A stretch of 5,534 nt of DNA. Source: Thermoplasmatota archaeon (lineage in GTDB: Archaea; Thermoplasmatota; E2; DHVEG-1). The stretch spans positions 1 to 5,534 of the forward strand of contig JAUWCF010000080.1 of the NCBI GenBank assembly GCA_030609445.1, in the 5' to 3' direction. Numbering within the stretch: position 1 is the stretch's first letter; each line of letters starts with the position of its first letter. Shown one piece after another: positions 1 through 4,986 of this stretch. A model generated the notes under the pieces. It searched no databases and had not been told where the DNA came from. It saw only the letters and a list, made by a program, of their open reading frames with translations. A program made the translations under genes and the position numbers.

Positions 1-87
1 ACCACCTTCATCTATGATCATCATCGCTTTATTTAACGCATTTTCTGATCCTTCGGAACCATCAAAGCCGACAAGAACTTTTTTCAT
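1..87 (-). CDS. Universal stress protein (UspA family), N-terminal fragment
   Basis: Only the first 29 codons are present; the gene continues past the left edge. The product begins MKKVLVGFDGSEGSENALNK, which has the hallmark first beta strand of the UspA fold (KVLVGFDGS) followed by an Ala-rich helix. The Asp of the DGS turn is part of the nucleotide-binding pocket in ATP-binding family members. Such proteins are small cytoplasmic alpha/beta proteins of about 140-160 residues, often induced by stress; their precise role is rarely known. The start is fixed by a strong GGAGGAGGA motif 8 bases upstream, which lies inside the last codons of cysS. The start codon lies only 3 bases after the cysS stop, so the two are almost certainly co-transcribed and probably translationally coupled. 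The missing C-terminal part holds the glycine-rich ATP-binding motif, so ATP binding cannot be judged here. Confidence 0.78.
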   Translation of the reverse strand, partial: MKKVLVGFDGSEGSENALNKAMMIIDEGG

Positions 88-90
88 AAC

Positions 91-1584
91 CTATTTCCTC
101 CTCCAAACAGGACCCGTCTCAGTATCTTGAATTTCATATCCAACCTCTTCAAGTTCATCTCGTATCTCATCAGCTGTCTTCCAGTTTTTTTGTTCTCTTG
201 CCTTTTTGCGAACATCAAGTAAAGCTTTTATAATATCATCGACATCTTTTGCATCTATTGATACATCATATTTTAAAAGAAGCGACTCCAATTTTTTATT
301 TAAGGAATCAGCATGTTGAACAGTTTTTGGTTGAAACAATGTAAGAACGCCACCTAACTGAAGAAACAAATCAAGTGAATATCTGCAAAGCATATGATCT
401 ACTGACGCATTTGTTTCTAAGAACCGGTTACTTGAACTGACAAAATCAAAGATAGCTGCAAACGCTTTTGGCGTGTTAAAATCATCATCCATTGCCTCTT
501 CAAACTTGGTCTTAAAACCATTAATTATTGTAAAATATTTTTTTTCTTCTTCACCTAGTTTGCCTGTATCAATTGTTCCACCAGTACAATTTTTTGAAAG
601 TTTCTCCAATCTTTCTTTGAGTCGATACATACGATCTAAACCTTTTTTCACATCACTAAGTGCTTTTTCAGAGAAATCAGGAGGGCTTCGATAGTGCGCC
701 TGCGCAAAAAACATACGGATTACTTCAGCATTCCACTTTTTCAATAAATCCCGAATGTTAACAATGTTTCCAATGGATTTAGACATCTTCTCCCCATCAA
801 CTGTAAGAAGACCGATATGCATCCAGTATTTAGCAAACTGTTTACCAGTAGCAGCTTCAGCCTGTGCAATCTCATTTTCATGATGAGGGAAACGAAGATC
901 CATCCCGCCGCCATGAATATCAAACGGAAGCCCTAGATATTTACTGCTCATGGCAGAACATTCGATATGCCAACCAGGTCTTCCTTCACCCCATGGAGAC
1001 TGCCATGATGGCTCATCAGGTTTAGTTGCTTTCCATAGTGCAAAATCAAACGGGTTATGTTTTTTTTCACCAGTCAATGCACATGAGCCAACTTTCATTT
1101 CATCCAATTTTTGACCCGAGAGTCTTCCATAATCTTTGAATTTTTCAACAGAAAAATAGACATCACCATCAGCGACATACCCATAGTCATTATCTAAGAT
1201 CTGTTGTATCATAGTAATCATATCAGGAATTGTCTCACTAGCTTTTGGATAGAGATTAGCTCTTCGGATTCCTAGATCATCAAGATCTCCGAGACATCGA
1301 TCTGCAAAACGCCTCGAATACTCAAGAGCATCAACACCCTCCGCATTTGCTGCAACAATTATCTTATCATCAACATCAGTAATATTTTGAATATATGTTA
1401 CCTCATACCTTTTGTATTCAAAATATCTCCGGATTAGATCAAACGCGAGATACGTACGAGCATGACCAATATGCGCATCACTATATACTGTCATACCGCA
1501 AACATACATCTTCACTTTTTCTTTTTCAACGGGAACAAATGTTTCTTTTTTTCTTGATAATGAATTATAGATTCTTAACGCCAT
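91..1584 (-). CDS. cysS: Cysteinyl-tRNA synthetase
   Basis: Class I aminoacyl-tRNA synthetase that charges tRNA-Cys with cysteine using ATP, in the cytoplasm. The 497-residue product has all key parts: the HIGH motif at residues 38-41, KMSKS at 266-270, and the four zinc ligands expected from the E. coli enzyme (C29, C209, H234, E238) that select cysteine by its thiolate. The signature GGGMDLRFPHHENE region is at about 225-238. The C-terminal part (about 305-497) is the helical DALR and anticodon-binding region, ending in the usual GPVWRRK. Length is normal and the frame is intact. The open frame reaches back to 1650, but I chose the ATG at 1584 because MALRIYNS is the usual start of the family and a GGAG lies 7 bases before it. 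A TATA-like element at 1621-1628 would put transcription start just before that GGAG. It is divergent from the aldolase/phosphatase gene and leads a cysS-usp pair. A canonical CysRS means the cell need not rely on the SepRS/SepCysS route. Confidence 0.97.
   Translation of the reverse strand: MALRIYNSLSRKKETFVPVEKEKVKMYVCGMTVYSDAHIGHARTYLAFDLIRRYFEYKRYEVTYIQNITDVDDKIIVAANAEGVDALEYSRRFADRCLGDLDDLGIRRANLYPKASETIPDMITMIQQILDNDYGYVADGDVYFSVEKFKDYGRLSGQKLDEMKVGSCALTGEKKHNPFDFALWKATKPDEPSWQSPWGEGRPGWHIECSAMSSKYLGLPFDIHGGGMDLRFPHHENEIAQAEAATGKQFAKYWMHIGLLTVDGEKMSKSIGNIVNIRDLLKKWNAEVIRMFFAQAHYRSPPDFSEKALSDVKKGLDRMYRLKERLEKLSKNCTGGTIDTGKLGEEEKKYFTIINGFKTKFEEAMDDDFNTPKAFAAIFDFVSSSNRFLETNASVDHMLCRYSLDLFLQLGGVLTLFQPKTVQHADSLNKKLESLLLKYDVSIDAKDVDDIIKALLDVRKKAREQKNWKTADEIRDELEEVGYEIQDTETGPVWRRK
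96..104 (-). promoter_or_regulatory. Shine-Dalgarno of the universal stress protein gene, inside the cysS 3' end
   Basis: Read on the minus strand this is GGAGGAGGA, which also encodes part of the final Trp-Arg-Arg-Lys of CysRS. It ends 8 bases before the usp ATG at 87. It is a near-perfect match to the archaeal anti-Shine-Dalgarno sequence and supports translation of usp from the cysS message. Confidence 0.7.
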
Positions 1585-1591
1585 ACACAAG

Positions 1592-1595
1592 CTCC
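1592..1595 (-). promoter_or_regulatory. Shine-Dalgarno GGAG deciding the cysS start
   Basis: GGAG on the minus strand, 7 bases upstream of the ATG at 1584. It sits within the 66-base in-frame 5' extension of the open frame and shows that the extension is leader, not protein. Confidence 0.7.
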
Positions 1596-1620
1596 ATATT
1601 TTATCCCAAATAGCAGCAAA

Positions 1621-1634
1621 AATATATAGTTTAC
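1621..1634 (-). promoter_or_regulatory. Probable cysS promoter (BRE and TATA box)
   Basis: On the minus strand the stretch reads GTAAAC (1634-1629, BRE-like) followed by TATATATT (1628-1621). By the usual archaeal spacing of about 26 bases from the TATA centre, transcription would start near 1598, giving a leader of about 15 bases that begins just before the GGAG at 1595-1592. A second candidate, TATATAAA on the minus strand at 1675-1668, would give a leader of about 60 bases. Assignment rests on motif and spacing only. Confidence 0.45.
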
Positions 1635-1654
1635 TAAAAATGTTGCCCAAATCC

Positions 1655-1675
1655 TTTAAATAGAGTTTTTATATA
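1655..1675 (+). promoter_or_regulatory. Probable promoter of the fructose-bisphosphate aldolase/phosphatase gene
   Basis: Two TATA-like elements lie here: TTTAAATA at 1655-1662 and TTTATATA at 1668-1675. The first would start transcription near 1684, just before the GGAGG at 1685-1689. The second is the better match to the archaeal consensus but would start transcription at about the A of the ATG (1697), giving a leaderless message. Which is used cannot be told from the sequence. Confidence 0.5.
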
Positions 1676-1696
1676 CCGTCAAACGGAGGCTAAGTA

Positions 1697-2809
1697 ATGA
1701 AAACAACGTTTAGTATTATCAAAGCAGATGTAGGAGGCTGGCCAGGGCACGCATGGGTACATCCAGACCTCAAAGAAGTTGCAAACATAAAACTCAGAGA
1801 TGCCCAGGCATCCGGATTAATTAAAGATTATCATGTCACAAACTGTGGCGATGACTTAGAGCTCATTATGACACATACCAATGGTATAGACGCAAAAGAG
1901 ATCCATAGCATGTGTTGGGATACGTTTTGTGAAGCAACAGAAAAAGCAGAAGAACTGGGACTGTACGGTGCAGGACAGGACTTACTTGTAGATGCTTTCT
2001 CAGGAAACATCAAGGGCATGGGTCCTGGTGTTGCAGAGATGGAATTTACCGAGAGAAAAGCAGAACCGATCATTGCGTTTATGATGGATAAAACAGAGCC
2101 AGGTGCGTTTAACTTCCCAATTTATAAGATATTTGCTGATCCATTCAATACTGCAGGTCTTGTTATAGATCCTTCAATCCATGATGGATTTGTTTTTGAA
2201 GTATGGGACATCCAAGAACATAAAAACGTCATGATGAAAACACCTGAAGAAATGTATGATCTTCTCGCACTTATTGGTGCAAAATCACGATTTGTCATAA
2301 AAAGAGTATTTCCAAAGAAAAGCTCTAAACTTAATTCTGATGAACCTGCAGCTGTTATATCAACAGAGAAACTCTATCAGATCGCAGGAGAATATGTCGG
2401 AAAAGATGATCCTGTTGCAGCAGTACGCGGACAATCTGGTCTTCCAGCAGTTGGAGAAATCCTTGAAGGATTTTCCATTGGACATCTTGTCTCCGGCTGG
2501 ATGAGAGGATCACATAACGGTCCATTGATGCCAGTAGCAGTAAGAGACGCGAAATGTACACGATTTGACGGCCCACCACGAGTAATTGCTCTTGGTTTCC
2601 AGCTAAAAAACGGTAAACTGACAGAGCCAGTTGACATGTTTGATGATCCTGCCTTTGACAGTACACGAAGAGAAGCACAACACATCACAGACTATATGAG
2701 AAGACATGGACCCTTTGAACCGCATCGTCTTCCAATGGCAGATATGGAATATACAACATTACCTAAAGTAATGAAAAAACTGGGGACAAGATTCAAAAAA
2801 GTACAATAA
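1697..2809 (+). CDS. fbp: Fructose-1,6-bisphosphate aldolase/phosphatase (bifunctional, archaeal type)
   Basis: Bifunctional gluconeogenic enzyme (class V FBPase family) that condenses dihydroxyacetone phosphate and glyceraldehyde 3-phosphate to fructose 1,6-bisphosphate and then hydrolyses it to fructose 6-phosphate, making the step one-way. The 370-residue product is full length. Visible active-site positions match those known from Sulfolobus and Thermoproteus enzymes: D11 and H18 in KADVGGWPGH, D52-D53 in GDDLEL, D131-K132 in MMDKTEPG, the YVGKDDP motif with Tyr233 and the Schiff-base Lys236 followed by Asp237-Asp238, Arg269 in GWMRGSHNGPLMP, and Tyr352 near the C-terminus in EYTTLPK. The acidic residues bind the magnesium ions needed for phosphatase activity. 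The ATG at 1697 is supported by GGAGG at 1685-1689, 7 bases upstream, and by the family's usual N-terminus. It is divergent from cysS and appears to be a single-gene unit, because the next gene has its own TATA box. Presence of this enzyme suggests the cell makes sugars from C2/C3 compounds. Confidence 0.96.
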   Translation: MKTTFSIIKADVGGWPGHAWVHPDLKEVANIKLRDAQASGLIKDYHVTNCGDDLELIMTHTNGIDAKEIHSMCWDTFCEATEKAEELGLYGAGQDLLVDAFSGNIKGMGPGVAEMEFTERKAEPIIAFMMDKTEPGAFNFPIYKIFADPFNTAGLVIDPSIHDGFVFEVWDIQEHKNVMMKTPEEMYDLLALIGAKSRFVIKRVFPKKSSKLNSDEPAAVISTEKLYQIAGEYVGKDDPVAAVRGQSGLPAVGEILEGFSIGHLVSGWMRGSHNGPLMPVAVRDAKCTRFDGPPRVIALGFQLKNGKLTEPVDMFDDPAFDSTRREAQHITDYMRRHGPFEPHRLPMADMEYTTLPKVMKKLGTRFKKVQ

Positions 2810-2828
2810 CCTTCCCCTTACCTTTAAT

Positions 2829-2836
2829 TTTATATA
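2829..2836 (+). promoter_or_regulatory. TATA box of the rps15 operon
   Basis: TTTATATA in the 76-base gap between fbp and rps15 matches the archaeal TATA consensus. With usual spacing, transcription would start near 2858, leaving a leader of about 28 bases that contains the GGAG at 2873-2876 (9 bases before the rps15 ATG). The pyrimidine-rich and T-rich stretch at 2811-2831 may also serve to end the fbp transcript, but I see no clear signal for that. Confidence 0.55.
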
Positions 2837-2856
2837 TTATGACTTTATTCAGGACT

Positions 2857-2869
2857 TACCTTATAGGTA
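2857..2869 (+). repeat. Short inverted repeat in the rps15 leader
   Basis: TACCT-TAT-AGGTA can form a 5-bp stem with a 3-base loop, or be a 13-bp odd palindrome in DNA. It lies between the predicted transcription start (about 2858) and the Shine-Dalgarno GGAG at 2873-2876, so if transcribed it would be at the very 5' end of the message. Small size means chance is a real alternative. Confidence 0.35.
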
Positions 2870-2885
2870 TCTGGAGTAATAGATA

Positions 2886-3341
2886 ATGGCACGAATGCAC
2901 GCAAGAAGAAAAGGAAAATCAGGATCCACACGTATAGTTAGAAAGAAACATCCTGAGTGGAGTTCACTTAACCCTAGAGAGGTAGAATCAAGAGTAATAG
3001 ATCTTGCAAAAACGGGTAAATCAACAAGTGAGATAGGAACGGTTCTCAGAGATCAGTATGCCGTTCCAGATGTTAAAATTGCAACAGGAAAAAAGGTTAC
3101 ACGAATACTTGAAAACAATGGCATCAAATCAGAACTCCCAGAGGATTTAATTAACCTTATTCGAACTGCGTTGGCGCTGAGAAAACATCTTGAGACAAAT
3201 AAGAAGGATTTAAAGAATAAACGAAACCTTCAACTTACAGAGTCGAAAATCAGACGCATCGCAAAATATTATCATTCAGAGGAAAGACTTCCTGCTGGCT
3301 GGAAATATAGTCCCAAGCAGGCAAAACTGATGTTTGACTAA
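2886..3341 (+). CDS. rps15: 30S ribosomal protein uS15 (archaeal S15P)
   Basis: Small-subunit ribosomal protein that binds 16S rRNA in the central domain (platform) early in assembly. The 151-residue product is the long archaeal/eukaryotic form (eukaryotic name S13/uS15), not the roughly 90-residue bacterial one. The N-terminal extension begins MARMHARRKGKSGSTRIVRK and is rich in Arg and Lys. The segment HPEWSSLNPREVE and the following helix (about 22-55) are typical of the archaeal extension, and the conserved S15 core covers about 70-151, with the tail RLPAGWKYSPKQAKLMFD. The ATG at 2886 is supported by GGAG at 2873-2876 and by the family N-terminus. It is first in a run rps15-recJ-pcc1-serS on the same strand, with its own TATA box upstream. 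A hairpin and T-rich tract directly after the stop may reduce read-through to recJ. Confidence 0.97.
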   Translation: MARMHARRKGKSGSTRIVRKKHPEWSSLNPREVESRVIDLAKTGKSTSEIGTVLRDQYAVPDVKIATGKKVTRILENNGIKSELPEDLINLIRTALALRKHLETNKKDLKNKRNLQLTESKIRRIAKYYHSEERLPAGWKYSPKQAKLMFD

Positions 3342-3343
3342 TC

Positions 3344-3378
3344 GCTATCTTTTTAGGATAGCATCTGTTTTTACTTTT
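3344..3378 (+). terminator. Hairpin plus T-rich tracts after rps15 (possible partial terminator or processing site)
   Basis: GCTATC (3344-3349), a 7-base loop TTTTTAG, and GATAGC (3357-3362) form a perfect 6-bp stem beginning 3 bases after the rps15 stop. It is followed by a T-rich tract, GTTTTTACTTTTA (3367-3379), that runs up to the recJ start. Archaeal termination depends mainly on T-rich tracts, so this could end part of the transcripts after rps15, giving more uS15 than RecJ. It could also be an RNA-processing or protein-binding site. No experiment supports any of these. Confidence 0.35.
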
Positions 3379-3382
3379 ACCT

Positions 3383-4732
3383 ATGTCAGATGATATTTCA
3401 AAATTAAACAAAAGTGCTGCAGAACTTGTTTTATCGTATCCAAAATCAACAAGGATACGAGTTATCTCCCATTATGATGCCGATGGGATTTCTGCAGCGG
3501 GGATACTTTGTACTGCTCTGTATCGAGAGGGGTATGATTTTCATGCGACACTTATGAGAAACCCATTTAACAAAGGTCTTGAAAGACTTGCAAAAGAAAA
3601 AAACGAGCTCATCATTTTTTCAGATATGGGAAGCGCACAGATTGAGGCGATAGAAAAAATTGGATGCAAAGCCATTATTTTAGATCACCACCAATATGTA
3701 ACAACGGAAGCTAAAGAAAACATTCTTCAGATAAATGCAAATCTCTGCGGGATTGATGGTAACTACGACGCATGTGGTGCAACGCTTTGTTTTTCATTTG
3801 TAAAAACACTGAATGAACAAAACAAAGATCTGGCATCTCTCGCGCTTGCTGGTGCAATTGGTGATAAACAACATATCGGTGGCATGAAAGGTTTTAATAA
3901 ACAGATTTTAGAAACTGCTCTACAAGATGGATTTATAAAAGAGCGGGTCGGTATCAAACTGTATGGTAAGTCTATCTACGATGCCTTGTATTTTTCTATT
4001 GATCCATATTACGCTGGTTTGTCAGGTAATAGAGTTGAGATTGAACAAGTTCTTGAAAAGTTAAAGCTCGATAAAGATATAAAACTTGCAGATATCAATA
4101 ACGATTCAATGAAGAGCCTGCAGTCGTTTCTCTTATTTAAACTGATAAAAACAGGTTGTCAAAAAAACATTTTAGATATCGCGATTAGAAAACGATATTT
4201 CTCCGAAGTCTTAGGCTGTGAACTGGAACGATTTGCTGATCTGCTTGATGCCTGTGGTAAATTTGGACATCGCGGTGTAGGACTTTCACTATGCTTTGGA
4301 GATAAAAATGCATTTGACGAAGCAGTAAAAATTGAAAAGGATTACAAACAAAAAATCCTTGCCGCCCTCATCGATTTAGAAGATGGAGACGTAAAAGAGA
4401 CAAAAGCTATGCGGTATTTCTATAGCGAAAGTAGTTCGCTTGGCGGCGTGGTTGCAGGCATTGCAATCAATTATATTTTTGATGAGAAAAAACCATTGTT
4501 TTCTCTTGCACGAAAAAAAGATGAAATACACGTTTCTTGCAGAGGCAACCGGAAACTTGTAGAGGAAGGATTGGATCTTGGTGGTGCAATGAAGAAAGTC
4601 TCCTCAGAGATTGGTGGTTTTGGCGGGGGACATAAGATTGCAGCAGGGGCAACCATTGCAATAGATAAGGAGAAAGATTTTTTAGAAAAAGTAGAGAAGG
4701 TTCTTACTTCACAGATGAAGGAACAGTTATGA
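3383..4732 (+). CDS. recJ: RecJ-like DHH/DHHA1 nuclease (archaeal GAN-type)
   Basis: The 449-residue product belongs to the DHH phosphoesterase superfamily and looks like archaeal RecJ/GAN, a single-strand exonuclease that in Thermococcales binds the GINS complex of the replicative helicase, much as eukaryotic Cdc45 (a relative) does. The metal-binding motifs are complete, so activity is expected: H30-Y-D32-A-D34-G (motif I), D81 in FSDMG (II), D101-H102-H103 (III) and D161 in AGAIGD (IV). The C-terminal DHHA1 domain has SCRG at 385-388 and the GGFGGGHKIAAGA substrate-binding loop at about 411-423. The middle part (about 190-330) is less conserved. The ATG at 3383 is the only reasonable start: a stop lies in frame at 3359-3361 with no start codon between. 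There is no Shine-Dalgarno sequence. It follows rps15 by 41 bases and overlaps pcc1 by 4 bases (ATGA). Archaea often have more than one RecJ homologue, so GAN itself rather than a paralogue is inferred from the neighbourhood. Confidence 0.9.
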   Translation: MSDDISKLNKSAAELVLSYPKSTRIRVISHYDADGISAAGILCTALYREGYDFHATLMRNPFNKGLERLAKEKNELIIFSDMGSAQIEAIEKIGCKAIILDHHQYVTTEAKENILQINANLCGIDGNYDACGATLCFSFVKTLNEQNKDLASLALAGAIGDKQHIGGMKGFNKQILETALQDGFIKERVGIKLYGKSIYDALYFSIDPYYAGLSGNRVEIEQVLEKLKLDKDIKLADINNDSMKSLQSFLLFKLIKTGCQKNILDIAIRKRYFSEVLGCELERFADLLDACGKFGHRGVGLSLCFGDKNAFDEAVKIEKDYKQKILAALIDLEDGDVKETKAMRYFYSESSSLGGVVAGIAINYIFDEKKPLFSLARKKDEIHVSCRGNRKLVEEGLDLGGAMKKVSSEIGGFGGGHKIAAGATIAIDKEKDFLEKVEKVLTSQMKEQL

Positions 4733-4953
4733 AAATATCATGTAATCTATGTATTGAATATGCTGACTCTGAAAAGGCTGAAAAAATTCTTCGGTCAATA
4801 AATGTGGATGATTTTGATTTTGTCACATCCAAAGTACAAAATAAGAGGCTTGAAGCAGAAATAAAAAGCAAGTCCGTCTCCTCGCTTCTTCACACACTTG
4901 ACGACTATCTATCATGTCTTTCTGTCGCTGAAAAAATAGTTGATAAAAATTAA
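4729..4953 (+). CDS. pcc1: KEOPS complex subunit Pcc1
   Basis: The 74-residue product has the size and pattern of archaeal Pcc1, the small dimer-forming subunit of KEOPS. With Kae1, Bud32 and Cgi121, KEOPS makes the t6A modification at position 37 of tRNAs that read ANN codons. Pcc1 binds Kae1 and helps hold tRNA. The strongest evidence is the C-terminal half, where a beta strand (RLEAEIKSKS, about 40-49) leads into the helix SLLHTLDDYLSCLSVAEKI (about 52-70), matching the family's S-x-x-SL-x-x-T-x-DD-x-L pattern. The N-terminal strand MKISCNLCIEYAD also fits. The start ATG overlaps the recJ stop (ATGA), with GAAGGA 6 bases upstream, so it is probably translated by coupling to recJ. The recJ-pcc1 pairing after rps15 is common in euryarchaea and supports the call. 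In such a short protein similarity is limited, so the call rests on pattern and context together. Confidence 0.87.
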   Translation: MKISCNLCIEYADSEKAEKILRSINVDDFDFVTSKVQNKRLEAEIKSKSVSSLLHTLDDYLSCLSVAEKIVDKN

Positions 4954-4972
4954 GAACACCTATGATATAACC

Positions 4973-4986
4973 TTTCATCGATGAAA
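4973..4986. repeat. 14-bp perfect palindrome over the serS start codon
   Basis: TTTCATCGATGAAA equals its own reverse complement. Its right half contains the ATG of serS (4981-4983). There is no spacer, so it suits a dimeric DNA-binding protein better than an RNA hairpin. A weak RNA stem of about 5 bp with a 4-base loop could still mask the start codon. Chance is possible in AT-rich DNA. Confidence 0.4.

Noticed and set aside
1395..1613. Plus-strand 72-codon open frame opposite the cysS 5' end
   Set aside because: It is antisense to the HIGH-motif region of cysS, and its composition (Phe, Leu, Tyr rich) reflects that shadow. No start signals are seen.
1585..1650. In-frame N-terminal extension of cysS by 22 residues
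   Set aside because: The extension is not like any CysRS N-terminus, contains the GGAG that serves the ATG at 1584, and overlaps the predicted promoter side of the gap. MALRIYNS is the normal family start.
1831..2073. Minus-strand 80-codon open frame opposite fbp
   Set aside because: Antisense to conserved fbp motifs including GDDLEL; Ser/Pro-rich product with no family likeness.
2355..2688. Two overlapping minus-strand open frames of about 105 codons opposite fbp
   Set aside because: They lie entirely antisense to the conserved catalytic part of fbp, have no recognisable product, no promoter or Shine-Dalgarno, and overlap each other. They are shadows of the coding strand.
4962..4970. ATG-ATA-TAA between pcc1 and serS as a tiny leader peptide
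   Set aside because: Two codons followed by a stop, no Shine-Dalgarno, and AT-rich DNA makes this expected by chance.
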